A DNA stretch of 64,000 nucleotides from the NCBI RefSeq assembly GCF_016859285.1, contig NC_053420.1, forward strand, positions 25,852,045 to 25,916,044. The letters run 5' to 3'. The stretch is from Xiphias gladius. Taxonomy: Eukaryota; Chordata; Actinopteri; Istiophoriformes; Xiphiidae. Below the pieces are notes generated by a model, which did no database searches, had not been told where the DNA came from, and saw only the letters and a program-made list of their open reading frames with translations. The translations under genes and the position numbers were made by a program. This document shows, piece after piece, positions 13,221 through 30,263 of this stretch. The first letter of the stretch is position 1, and every line of letters starts with the position of its first letter.

Positions 13221-14160
13221 TGTCATGTTGCAGTCAACACAGAATGTGTCAGACATGTTTGTTTTCATACATTCGGCTTTTTCACAGCGTGGCAGGAAAT
13301 GCGCGGGTGTGATTAATACTGTTAATGATGGCTCTGCTCCGTTTACGAGCATCAGTAAGCCATGTCAGTGAGCCAACATACACAGCTGCAGAGCCCTGAA
13401 ACTAGTTGAACTAAGCGAAGCGTAGCCCTTATAAATATTATTTATTAAACCTGTGCGTTTGTTTTTTTTGTGTCATGATAATTCAAAATTTCTGCCACAA
13501 CATCCCTGGTTGAAGTGCAGCCAGGAGCCTTTTGTTACATCTCTGTTGTCCTATCCGGTCTCTACTGTCTGTAATAAATACATGAAAATACTTAAATACA
13601 GAGAAAATGACATATTCTGTGAATTGTGTGATGTCAGCAAACCATGTACTGTTAAAAATGATAAAGGTTTCAGTTGTCCCACACCAACAGATGCAACAAT
13701 CTAACAGGATGAGTCCATACAGTCCTGAGAGGAGGCCTGATCAGTCAACATGAAAACAGCTGTTGGTGGACCCTGGGTATGAAGGGGCTAAAAGCTTTTT
13801 TTGTTTGTTTGTTTGAAGTCCTTATTGTGGTCCTTAAATTAAGAATTGCTAATCTTATTATAATCTCAGAGGCAATTTTACATTTTTTTTTAATGTATGA
13901 TTTTAAAAAAATCTTGTGTAGTTTAACTGTAATGGTACTACACAAGAGTAAGTTAATATTGTCATTCTTGCCATAATTCTTTCGTAGTGATCTGTGGTAT
14001 TTTGAGGTACGTTGAGTTACCTTTAAAGTAGTTATATTACATAATCTTTTTATTTGTTTTTTAATCTGGCCTGTCGTCACAACACAGTAATGTTTTTATA
14101 AGACAGTGAAAGATAAAATAAATAATAAATAAATAGATTAGAGTGGCCTGCTACTCCTGG
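13221..14160. other. Intergenic stretch, no gene recognised
   Basis: The sequence is AT-rich and non-coding. Two overlapping open frames on opposite strands (13,745-14,080 minus and 13,779-13,976 plus) are rich in Lys, Ile and Leu as expected of AT-rich DNA, and match no family I know. Confidence 0.5.
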
Positions 14161-14164
14161 ACCC

Positions 14165-14530
14165 GACTGTCTTTCAGATAGGGGTGGGCGATACCGCAAA
14201 ATTTATTTTTGACCTGATACCAAGAAATAGTGGGCCAGCGTTATACTGAGAGGTGTTCCTCGTATTTTGTCAACCGTAATTCATATTAATGGGATGGGCA
14301 AAATATTAGGAACACCTCTCAGTATAACCCAGTTCAGTTCAACAGCAGCACAAATTCCAGCCTCCAAAATGACCGTTAATATACTTCAGCACCTCTGTCA
14401 AACAGATTCAGTAGAAACTGAACATTATAATCCTCATGAAGGGAGGATATATCGCAGGCCTGTTGTTGAATTATACGGCATTAGTTTTATCTAGGTGTAC
14501 CTAATAAACTGGCAAGTGAGTGTAGTATAA
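14165..14530. repeat. Dispersed repeat block ('GGGGTGGGCGATA' start, 'GTGTACCTAATAAACTGGCAAGTGAGTGTA' end)
   Basis: The block starts with the phrase ATAGGGGTGGGCGATACCGC and carries 'ACTGAGAGGTGTTCCT' and, inverted, 'AGGAACACCTCTCAGT', then ends in 'GTGTACCTAATAAACTGG' and 'AAGTGAGTGTA'. These are typical ends of short non-autonomous elements in fish. It may be two nested elements. The open frame at 14,267-14,494 is part of the repeat. Confidence 0.6.
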
Positions 14531-14953
14531 TTTAATCACTGTGTGCTTTAGTAACCCCTTCCCTGAACTGGAGGGGGTATTTTTACTGAAGAACTTAATT
14601 TAAAAGTTAAAGTGGGTATGACATGGATTTATTTAATCACTGGAGTAATCTGCAGTTAAGAAAATCACTGGCAAATGTATTTTTGCACATCAGCAAGGAA
14701 AATATTTGAAACGATTTAAATTAGTTTAAGCCATTTTCTAACTCATACATGGCCGTTAAAGGAAACAGAAAATACAGGTTAGATGAGGCATGGTGTAACG
14801 TTACATTATCGTAACAGCGGCGGTGCATTAACGAAGTTTTTTAGCTGCAGGTTGTTTTCCGCGGGACATCCTTTGACTGGGCGCCGCCATCTTTGCGACG
14901 CGCAGTTGTCTTAATCGATGACGCCGGTTACCTGGGTGTGTTATTTTATGTTT

Positions 14954-15060
14954 CTCGAGAGCCGCTCATCCAAAGACCTTCACAGTCGACACAGCACTTC
15001 CTTGGGTCCTACACAATGCGCACGTGAAGCTTGAAGTCGATCAGATGAGCGGTTGTCGAG
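14954..15060. repeat. Imperfect inverted repeat, 17-bp arms (15/17 matches)
   Basis: CTCGAGAGCCGCTCATC at 14,954-14,970 pairs with GATGAGCGGTTGTCGAG at 15,044-15,060, with two mismatches and a 73-base loop. The segment is GC-richer than its surroundings and is followed by repeats of GACAGACAGAAACACAGACAG. It looks like a small mobile-element remnant sitting about 400 bp upstream of the SRPK CpG-rich region. Confidence 0.6.
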
Positions 15061-15439
15061 AAAATCGAAGGACAGACAGAAACACAGACAGATTTCTCCA
15101 CTTATTAGTAGGATATGCATCATCAATAGGCAAAATTTTAATACATACACAAGGTATATTCTTTTTCAATCATATTAAAATAATTATGAATAATTAGATA
15201 TCATTATTTGGATGTCTGAATATAGTCAATATTTAATCGGGCTTTAATCAGATTATGACCAATTACAGTTTGAAAATGTAACATACACCGATACTGAAGA
15301 TCCCATTTGACTACAATATTAATTTAACCAATATACCTGGCTATTCCTCGCCTCTCTGAAGAGACCCCGGTGCCATTGTACCCTGTTGGTGCTCACAGTG
15401 GGGGGTCTCATCGGAGTTGCCCCAGTAGCGGCAACTCTC

Positions 15440-15776
15440 TCTCTCGGCCATTCACGTGCCGGACTGGCGCGCGGTCGAGTCCTGCGCGCGCGCGCGCGCG
15501 CGAGCGAGCGTGCCCCGTGTTCGTGTTTGAGTGCACACGACACCACAACTGCGCTGGAGAAGCGGCGGCTGCCCCTACGTTTGCGTGCGCCCTCGACAAC
15601 GAAACTGTTCACACAGACAGTCCAATTCTTTGATGAAATAAGTGCAACACAGAGGAGAGAGGGACTGTAGGGTCGGTATTTTGGGATCGATCCGCCCACC
15701 CTGAAAGTCAGAGAGTGCCCGGCTCGTCTTGTTTCCCGAGTCGCAAATGTTAAAATTGGGCATATCACTCAAAGGG
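15440..15776 (+). promoter_or_regulatory. CpG-rich promoter region and probable non-coding first exon of the SRPK gene
   Basis: From about 15,440 to 15,600 the sequence is unusually rich in CpG for this AT-rich window, including an alternating GC run at 15,484-15,502. Downstream, AAAGG|GTAAGTAG gives a strong donor after position 15,776. It points towards the first SRPK coding exon at 17,127. The transcription start was not located. Several overlapping open frames on both strands here are high-GC artefacts. Confidence 0.55.
15484..15502. repeat. Alternating (GC)n tract
   Basis: Nineteen bases of perfect G/C alternation followed by GAGCGAGCG, within the CpG-rich region upstream of the SRPK gene. 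Such alternating purine-pyrimidine DNA can adopt the Z form; whether it does here is inference. Confidence 0.9.
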
Positions 15777-17126
15777 GTAAGTAGTTATTGAGTATTTCTT
15801 AGGAGCGAATAAGGCTCGCTGTTTTTGTGTGACCCATCGTCAACGTCAAGACAAGCAACATGTGGTCCCGGACTAGGATAAACGAGACTTCCTGCCAAAA
15901 CCTTCAAAATAATACTATGTTTGACTCGGTGTGGATGCGGGCGCAAAAGGCGATAGAAGTCAACGGAGAAATGGCAGGTATAGGCAGTATACGAGGTACA
16001 TTTTATAAGACAAGAAATGGAAACATTAAAAGACTTCACTGTCAAGTGACGCAGAAGAATGTACACGGTTTAGCTGGCGATAGAGCCGTAAAGTGTCAGA
16101 AAACAGTGGACAAACACGTTGGCTTAACAGCTGACAAAGTAAAAAACAAAGCTACATCGAAGGAGCGATCTATAACCACGACCCGTTAACCAGCCTAGGT
16201 GCAAAAACTGGGCCGCATGCCCCTCCGTAGTGCTCCCTTGCCATGTCGTTTGTCAAAAGTCGGTCGTTTGGTGCCAAAGATATGGAAGAAGTTCTAAAAT
16301 GTTCATTAACTCTTTTCCATTAAATGGAAAAGACGGCAAAAAAACTGGCAACGGGAGCATTTAGTTAGCAAGGCTAAAAATATGCAAACAAAGGAGCTAC
16401 CAGCTAGACTGTCAGTTAATACGTGACAGGATAAGACTGCCACACTGAGTTTTTTTTTTCTAGCTTACCAAGACTGATTTACGGCTGGACTTTTATTTAG
16501 AAGTGCCGGTAATACTTGCCATTTCTTTTACTCAATGTCAGATGACTTGATCTCTTGTAGACTTTAGTACCTCTTGACATTTCCAACATATAAAGTGAAC
16601 AACCACAGGAAAGTAAGGGCACCCTACTAGTTGTTGAGGGCAGTGAGAGCTGTCTGAAAGACTGCTTATTTCTAGTCACTTTAATGTCTTAACAAAATAA
16701 GTGCCAGGAACATAAACATAAGGGATATCTGGCCCTTGAAACGGTGAATTAATTTTGAATTGTCAGCTCTTCATTTTTACAACTGTGGTGCCCACACTGT
16801 AGCAGTTCATGCAGTTTCAGGAAGAGTTCATTTGCAAGCGGGGTCAGTGTGAGGAGCTATTTACGTTGACATGCCATTCATCCAGCTAAAAATAAACATA
16901 CAGATTCACTGGCACCTTTGAAATGTCATTGCAAACAAGTTACTGCAATCAACCCAAACTTGCTGCCAGAGACAAACAGCCAGTGAACTCTTGTTTCAGA
17001 CATGTTGCCATGACTCAAGACCTCCTTCCATTTTGAAGTGTCCAAATGCATTTTTGTCGTAGCTTCCTCCATGAATGCTGCTGTCATCTGGGCCCATCTG
17101 CAGCTGTGCTCAGGCTCCAGTTAAAC
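15777..17126. other. Probable 5' UTR intron of the SRPK gene
   Basis: Between the inferred non-coding exon (donor after 15,776) and the first coding exon there is no conserved coding sequence. The acceptor is probably the CTGTGCTCAG ending near 17,113. A 109-codon open frame at 15,860-16,189 has no recognisable homology and probably occurs by chance. Confidence 0.45.
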
Positions 17127-23142
<6,016 letters not shown>

Positions 23143-23488
23143 ACAAACCAGCCCTGTATCGTTCAGAGCCCAGGGGACTAGCTCTCTGTTCAGGAGCAGA
23201 CTCAGACATATCGGATGTGACATGGGACTTGGGTCGGCTGTGGGAGTAGTCTGGTGCTGGCATCATGAGCACAACTTTCATAAATATTTATTAGCCTGAC
23301 TAAGAGCCTTTCCCCAGTTGGATTGCTTGGATTAAACGGCCATCACATCTAATTCAGGCACAGCAATGACCAAAGAGAAGTTTTGTCTTACTGGAAAATT
23401 GCCTTTTAAACATGATCACAAAGTTCTTGAATTTCAATAAACTGACATGAGATTGCTTTTATTCTCCAGTCGTTATTTATAAGACGGG
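23143..23488 (+). other. srpk3: 3' UTR of the SRPK gene with AATAAA near 23,437
   Basis: Follows the TAG stop at 23,140-23,142. TTTCAATAAACTGACATGAG near 23,433-23,452 supplies a canonical poly(A) signal, giving a short 3' UTR of about 320 bases. A Tc1-like transposon begins about 40 bases further on. Confidence 0.6.
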
Positions 23489-23490
23489 TA

Positions 23491-24975
23491 CAGTGGCTTC
23501 AGAAAGTATTCAGACCCCTTCACTTTTTTGTGTTGTTTTAATTGTAAATGGATAAAATTGCCATTTTTGCCCATCAGTCTACACTCAATAACCCATAATG
23601 ACAAAGTGAAAACATGTTTAGATTTTTGTGCAAATTTATTAAAACTAAAAAACTAAAATCTCTCATTTACAAAAATATTCAGACCTTTAATTCAGCACAC
23701 TGTAGAAGCCCCTTTGGCAGCAAGTACAGCCTCGAGTCTTCTTGAGTCTCTACAAGCTTTGCAAACCTGGATTTGGGCTGTTTATCCCAATCCCCCTTCC
23801 CCGTAGATCCTCTCAAGCTCCGTCAGATGGGATGGGAGGCTTCTGTGAACTGCCATCTTCAGATCTCTCCACAGATGTTCTATGGGGTTTAAGTCTGGGT
23901 TTTGGCTGGGCCACTCAAGGACAGTCAGAGACTTGTCCCGAAGCCACTCAAGCATTTTCTGGGCTGTTTGCTTCAGGTCATTGTCGCGCTGAAAGGTGAA
24001 CCGTCGCTCCAGTCTCAGGTTGCGTGCACCCTGGAGCAGGTTTTCTTCAAGGACCTCCTCTGTATTTGGCTGCATTCATCCTTCCCTCAATCTTAACCAG
24101 TCTCCCGGTCACGGCCACTGAGGGATCGTATTAGTCAGGTGATGATGCAGGTCCTGTTTGCAAGAAATAGTGATCGGAGTTCAATTTCTGTCTCATCAGA
24201 CCCGGGACTCTTTTTCCTCTTGCTTGCTGCCAAGCAGGCTGTCACATGCCTTTTACTCAAAGTATCTTTCATCTTGCCACTCTATCATAACGAGATGGCC
24301 ATCCTTCTGGTAGATTCTCCCATCTCTGCAGAAGACTTCTGAAGCTCTGTGAGAATGACCATGGGGTTCTTGGTCATCTCCCTGATCAAAGCCCTTCTTG
24401 CCCAGTTACTCAGTCTGGCCAGCTGGCCAACTCTGGGAAGGGTCCTGGTGGTTCAAAATTTCTTCCGTTTCACAATTATCGAGGCCACTGTGCTCCTGAG
24501 AACACTCAAAGCTTTACAGATAGTTTTATACCTTTGCCATGATCTATGCATTGGCACAATTTTATCGCAGAGGTCTATAGAGAGTTCCTTGAGCATCATG
24601 GCTTGGATTTTGTCCTGACATGCAGTGAACTGTGGGACCTTAGATACACAGGTGTGGGCCTTTTTTAAACCATGTCCAATCCATTCAGTTGTCCACAGGT
24701 GGACTCCAATAAAGTTCTGGACACATCTCAAGAAATATTAAAGCAAAGAGGATGCACCTGACTACAATTTGGAATGTCACAACATATAGGGTCTGAATAC
24801 TTTTGTAAATGAGAGATTTCAATTTTTGATTTTTAATAAATTTAAAAAAAATTCTAAAAATATGTTTTCACTTGTAGATTGACAAAATGGCAGATTTATC
24901 AGTTTAATATTAAAATCTACAGCTCAATAAAGTGTACAAAAAGTGAAGGGGTCTGAATACTTTCTGAAACCACTG
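23491..24975 (-). mobile_element. Degraded Tc1/mariner-family DNA transposon with IR/DR ends
   Basis: The left end CAGTGGCTTCAGAAAGTATT and right end (read inward) CAGTGGTTTCAGAAAGTATT are flanked by TA dinucleotides at 23,489-23,490 and 24,976-24,977, the expected target duplication. Each end also carries an inner copy of the 'GTCTGAATACTTTTGTAAATGAGAGATTT' motif (about 23,660-23,690 and 24,785-24,818), so this is the IR/DR terminal plan. On the minus strand, 24,731-24,453 encodes the N-terminal DNA-binding part (KELSIDLCDKIV, RSTVASII). 24,075-23,782 encodes the C-terminal catalytic part (WPSQNPDLNPIEHLWRDLK, with the DDE Glu in EHLW). The transposase is split by stops and frameshifts and is inactive. 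It lies between the SRPK gene and comt. Confidence 0.93.
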
Positions 24976-24977
24976 TA

Positions 24978-25317
24978 AATGAGCACATCACCTTGAAGAA
25001 ATACGTATTAAACTATGTGGGAAAGGTTGCAGCAAACCAGTCTGAAGTATGAGATGGATCGACGAAGAGTATGAGAAAAAAGCAGTTATAATCTTGGTTT
25101 ATTAAAAAGCAGCCCTGTGACAGTAACCTCATTTTAGGTGGAAATGTAATCACAATGGAAATGAGATATTTAGAATTTGGAATCCTCAAATCACCAAAAT
25201 ATCAGTTTAAACAGCTAGACATAATTCATTGTAGTGGTTAAAGCAGAACTGAGAGTTAACCCTAACAAATCATTAAATACCAAGCAGGACTTAGTCCTTT
25301 TTTGCAATCGCCGACTG

Positions 25318-25320
<3 letters not shown>
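24978..25320. other. Intergenic, nothing recognised
   Basis: AT-rich sequence between the Tc1-like transposon and the (GT)n tract, with no supported coding or structural signal. Confidence 0.5.

Positions 25321-25392
<72 letters not shown>
25321..25392. repeat. (GT)36 microsatellite
   Basis: Seventy-two bases of uninterrupted GT repeats. It lies about 180 bases upstream of a probable 5' UTR exon donor of comt. Overlapping frames that encode runs of Cys-Val or Thr-His are artefacts of the repeat. Confidence 0.97.
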
Positions 25393-25393
<1 letters not shown>

Positions 25394-25499
25394 GACCATT
25401 GCGATTTGGTCGGTTGTGCATTCCTTGCATGCTCACATTCACCAGAGCTCTGAGAGGGGGATGGAAGGAAGACGAGGGAGGAGTTAGTCTCATGTGAAG

Positions 25500-25570
25500 G
25501 CAGGCATATGTCCGGCTGTTGGAAAACTCACTGATTTTCTGATCACAGGGAGCAGCGACTGCTTGAACAC
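25500..25570 (+). other. comt: Possible 5' UTR exon of comt
   Basis: GAGCAGCGACTGCTTGAACAC is followed by GTAAGTCTTA, a strong splice donor after about 25,570, and the first comt coding exon has an acceptor (GTCGCAG) immediately before its ATG. The start of this exon is not defined. Inferred from splice signals and position only. Confidence 0.4.
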
Positions 25571-26720
25571 GTAAGTCTTATTTTCTGTTAGATTTTAATG
25601 AGAGACCCTTTAAGAATATATGAGGTGTTTTCTTTCTTTTTATGCCTTACAAGTGTTTGCTCTTGTGTTGAAGAGTGTGTGCACTCATAGTATTGTGAAA
25701 TATGGGAAGAGCAAAGATTAGATTTATTCCCAAACTGACATTACTGCACTACTCCTCAGTCATGCATGTTTCATACCAAATATAGTATTACAGCTTCAAT
25801 AATAAGCAAGTTTTGGATATTCTAATAATGCTAATATTCTTGTTCTCCTTCCCGTCTCCTTCCCGTTCTTTTATTCGAGAGCTCTTTATGATGTGATTTG
25901 AATATGGAAAAATTCAGTTAGGTAGCATGCACGCCATGTAACATGGTATTGCACAGATGTGTCTCTCTACAATGGTAAAAGATTCATTTATCAAACAGTG
26001 CCAAGACTATTCTGCACTTCAGCTTCTGAATCTCCTGTTGAACGCATAAGTAAGCCAAATGAAAGGTTAAAGTCCCAGTGTCCTACCTTTTGTGACACAG
26101 CTCTTAACCCTCAGCTAGTTGCCATGCAACTCAAAACTCCAAATCAAAAGGAATTACCTCAACCACTACTGGTCTTTCACAGTTCCATTATTAGTGCAAG
26201 GTAGAGTCGTTTCCAGCCTTGCTCTTCTGTGCTTTCCCACAGACGGAGCCCCTGTTTAGGACTCTGGCTGTGAGTCTCTCCTCTTCTTTTTGCTTTCTTC
26301 TTCCAGCTTCAACTGTGCTTGAAATATCTAAACAGACTAATTGCTTCTGAGAGATGGAAAGCTGCACCCGACGCGCTGTGTTGTGTGTTTACCAGTGCTT
26401 ATTGCAGTTGATATTAAATGCTATCCTACAGTGATATGACTTTGAGACGTGTGGGTGTGCAGATTGGACCTGGCAGCAGCAGCAGCTGATAATGAAAACA
26501 GGAGCAATAACAGTATTGTACACTGCATAGTAAACACCCATATCATTAGCCTGACACAAAGGGAGAGAGAGAGTGAGGGGCGATATTAGAGCTTTCATTA
26601 ATCTCATGCAGATGTGTTCTTATTGTCCGTTGTGTGTGCTTCGTTTATCAAAGCTTCACCGTAGCCCAGCACCATATCACCATGCTGAACTGATGTTTAT
26701 CTTCTCTGTCTTGGTCGCAG
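25571..26720. other. comt: Probable 5' UTR intron of comt
   Basis: Non-coding sequence between the possible non-coding exon and the first coding exon. Apart from short open frames without recognisable homology nothing is seen. Confidence 0.4.
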
Positions 26721-26721
26721 G

Positions 26722-29700
26722 ATGTGGCTGACTCTTCTTTACAGTTGCACCGGTGGAGCAGCTCTTCTATATGCTTTGTACAGATGGGTGATCCCCGCCG
26801 CTGTGCAGTATCATGGAGGATTGGCATTGATTTGGCATGACGTCATTGTGGAGCGGATGCTGGACACCCTGACCCAGTCCACTCGTCCTCAGGTGTGCCT
26901 TCACTATAGAAAACTCACCTCTCACAAGTGAAACCCTAACACACTAATGACCAGCGACTATATGATGGTAACGATGACAGAAAAAAATGCTTCGCAAACA
27001 AACAGAGGAACCTACACATTGGTCAAATGTCAGTAACACTGAAGTATAGGTATGTACATGTACATGCATTTGTGTTGTACACTGTAAAGGTAGTTCAAAT
27101 AAACTAAGCATCTTTATAAATGCTCTTACAAAAATCCAATTTACCCTCAATCATTTATACGTTAACAAAAAACCAAAAGTCTACAGCTCTGCAAGGCTTT
27201 GTGAGATTGTATTCAGGCACAGCGGTGCTTTGAGCTAAATGCTAACATCATAATGCTAACGTGCTCACACTGACATGATGTTTAGCAGATATATCTTATT
27301 TTAGTGTGTTAGCATGCTAACCTTTGCTAATTAGCACTAAACACAAAGTACAGCTGGGAGTGTCATAATTTTCACAGGACTTATTTGACAAATGAAACCT
27401 TTGGCCTGATGATTGCCCCATATGAAGAGTAAAGGTATCACCAAAGTGATTACAATTCCACCTGAGAGGGGCATGGAGTCAGGGGATCACCAAGGTTAGA
27501 GAGATTCTTCCTCTGGGGACTAGGAATGATTGTTTAAAAAAAAAAATCACAAAACTCCATCCAATAATTGCTGGGATATTGTAATGTTACATGAATGTAA
27601 TAAAATGTGACCAAGTAAAAGCTGCATTTTTACTGAGAAAGAAAAATGAAATCTGGCATGTTTGAAAACATGATCTCTTGTTCGACAAGAAAGACATTGT
27701 TGAGCTTTGATTCCATTTTCACACAGCGATGTAAGAACTCCTAATCAGATGGCTTTTGAGAGAACAAGTCAGGTGTAGGTCGGGAATAGATTTAAAACGA
27801 AACAATAAAACCTTTCACACCTGTAACTGTTAGCATTCATAGTAATTATCTAAGTGTTCCACTGCCTTACTATTGTGCATGCTGGCTCACTGGGATACTT
27901 GACTGTAAGCGAGCCATTGTTAATGTTATTAGTTGCACCTGTGGTTTTCCTGCTATGTCGAACCAAAAGCCTTTAACATACTGGTGGGCAAAAAAAAAAA
28001 TCTGTTCTCATGAACACTGACTGAGGTCAACTCTTGCATCTGACAGTGAACAGTGCAAGGCATATGGGTTTCAGCAATAAACATGCCAGGGTGGTGGAGA
28101 GGTAGATTTTGAAATGTACATGACTGCTACGCTATGTGAATAAGACAACGTGTATATAAAGTACACACTATAAAAGGAGGGGCAGATAACAATCTTGTGA
28201 CACATGCATACACCCATACACCCAATAGGCAGACATGCATAGGTACAAATGTGTGAATCCACACTTGTTTATTGTTTCCTGAGGAGAACTTTCTTTTCTT
28301 TCTACTAATTAATTTGGGCTGATATTTTTTCATCTGCCCTTAATGAAAGCAAAAATAAATAAATAGGATAAAAATAAAAGCCCTAGGCTTTGTCTTATGA
28401 TCACAACATGCACGAAATGTGGCTTAGCAAATGAACAGATGATAACAGCAGAAAAATTACAAACCCTAATTCTACTTTTTATATCCAGACTAACATTTGT
28501 AGGCAGGTCAGTACCATACATTTTGCCATGAAATATTTTCCCATTGTATGTGGGATATTTTAAATCTTTTAAAATACTCAGTTACTGGTCATACTGTTAT
28601 ATAAGAAAACAAATATCTATGAAACGTGAAAATAAATGTATTTCCTAGAATTATCAACACATTTAATGAAATTAAATTGAAAAGATAAATACCACTTTTC
28701 CATTATCCATCACCTTCTTGCCATGACTGCAGTTAATGACTAAATTTGTATCAAAGTGGGGGTGTTCCCATCCACACAAAGCTCAGTGGGACAGGTCCTG
28801 GATACAAACGGCCTCACGCTGGAATCATAGCTCTCATGTAAAATGGGATTCACTGGGTACATTTTGACATCGACCAGTCTCCTTTAGGCAGAAACACACA
28901 TGAAGGAACAGAGAGACTGAGAGAGAGAAAGCGATGAATCGCATCACATCCGTAATCTTTGGTAAAGGTTGTTATGCATTTGCCTGAGGAAGGCCAGGTT
29001 TGGTTTATCTTGCCAGCAGAGTTCTGGGTGACAGTTGAACGGGAAAAAGGATGAGGCATCGGGCGGAGTTGGAAGCAGGAAAAAATGTACAGAATGCTTT
29101 ACATACAGTATTATTGCTCCTTAATGCTATCCTTTTGATTCTTCTTTGGAATGTCCAAATTAAAAGAGTTCGAAGAACAAGACGACAGACACCAACCAAC
29201 GGGGCCTGTCACTTACTTCTGGGGTCATGACATGGCAACTCAAAAGTTCTTAGGTATAAATGGATGAATTATTAACAATGAGTGCTCAGTGACACCGATT
29301 ATAAAAGTACCCTATTCTAAAGTGGTACCGTATTATTTTCCCTCTACTCAGCGGCTCCTGAGTGCAGTAAAGAAGAACGCCACTAGAGGAGACCCTCGCA
29401 GCGTGGTCAAAGCCGTTGATCACTTCTGCAGACACAAGGAGTGGGCCATGAATGTGGGGGATGAGAAAGGTACTGATTTCTCATTCTATGGCCGTTTGCT
29501 TTTATGTGTGAAATCCTCTTTTTTCTCGATGTTTTTTTTTTGGTGCCTACTTTCTTTTTCCATTCACTTTTTTTTTTTTGGCACAGGCTGCATTCTTGAC
29601 TCGTTGGTGTCTGAGGTAAACCCAGCAACTGTGTTGGAGCTGGGAACCTACTGTGGCTACTCCACCGTGCGGATCGCCAGCCTGCTTCCCCCTCACGCCA

Positions 29701-30263
29701 AACTCATCACTCTTGAATTTAACCCCGACTATGCTGCAGTTGCTCGTCAAGTCATTGCTTGGGCAGGACTAGAAGAAAAGGTTAAATCTGATGTCTCCAC
29801 GTAAACAGAAAAAGAATGGTTTACATAGTGTGTACAGGTTGGAAGATGGTGTCTTTCTTCTTTCTAGGTCCAGTTGGTCGAAGGGGCATCTGGTGACTGG
29901 ATTCCCAGAATGAAGGAGCAGTTTGGGATTCAAACATTTGATATGGTTTTCCTGGATCACTGGAAGGACTGCTACCTTCCTGACACAAAACTGATAGAGG
30001 CAAGTTTTAGATGTTTTAGTCATTTTGTACTGATCAAACTCTTGATTGTTCTGCCGTGACACTCACTTTGCTTTTATTGTCAGGAGTGTGGGCTCCTCAG
30101 GAAAGGCAGCGTCCTGGTGGCAGACAACGTCATTTGCCCTGGAACTCCTGACTACCTGGAGTACGTCCGTAGCAGCCCGCGATACAAAAGCCGGTACTTC
30201 AAGTCTCACCTGGAGTACACCAAAGTGGAGGATGGCTTAGAGAAGTCTGTCTTCTTAGGGTAG
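26722..30263 (+). CDS. comt: Catechol O-methyltransferase, membrane-bound form, 5 coding exons
   Basis: Exons: 26722-26892, 29352-29469, 29587-29780, 29868-29999, 30084-30263, giving 264 aa in phase (human MB-COMT 271). The enzyme transfers a methyl group from S-adenosylmethionine to catechols such as dopamine and noradrenaline. The N-terminus ([20 protein letters not shown]) is a membrane anchor. [11 protein letters not shown] (87-97) and [13 protein letters not shown] (113-125) form the SAM site. LDHWKD holds Asp191 and Lys194, ADN holds Asp219 and Asn220, and [12 protein letters not shown] holds Glu249. These are at the same numbers as the Mg2+ and catalytic residues of human MB-COMT, so all catalytic residues are present. 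EWAMNVGD and the metal ligands separate it from the related TOMT/LRTOMT. Intron 4 starts GAG|GCAAGT, a GC-AG intron. Fish can have two comt genes; which one this is was not determined. Confidence 0.93.
27185..27560 (-). repeat. Dispersed 'GCTAACATGCTAA'-type fish repeat, copy 2 (inverted)
   Basis: Reading the minus strand, this block carries the same phrase order as the copies at 21,560 and 37,330. Visible on the plus strand are 'GCACAGCGGTGCTTTGAGCT', 'AAATGCTAACATCATAATGC', 'TGTTAGCATGCTAACC' and 'TTTTCACAGGACTTATTTGA'. It lies in the first coding intron of comt. Confidence 0.65.
27561..29351. other. Remainder of comt intron 1, nothing recognised
   Basis: AT-rich intronic sequence. Short open frames on both strands show no homology I can identify and no conserved non-coding element was recognised. 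Confidence 0.5.

Noticed and set aside
13745-14080. 111-codon minus-strand frame
   Set aside because: Lys/Ile-rich composition of AT-rich DNA, no homology, overlapped by another frame on the opposite strand.
15319-15768. 149-codon minus-strand frame over the CpG-rich region
   Set aside because: Arg/Ala-rich product of CpG repeats; no homology and it conflicts with the inferred plus-strand exon.
15860-16189. 109-codon plus-strand frame between the SRPK 5' exon and coding exons
   Set aside because: No homology, no splice partner in phase; probably a chance frame.
17046-17126. Upstream in-frame ATG for the SRPK protein
   Set aside because: An acceptor-like CTGTGCTCAG lies between it and MSSSYAAA, so the earlier ATG is probably intronic.
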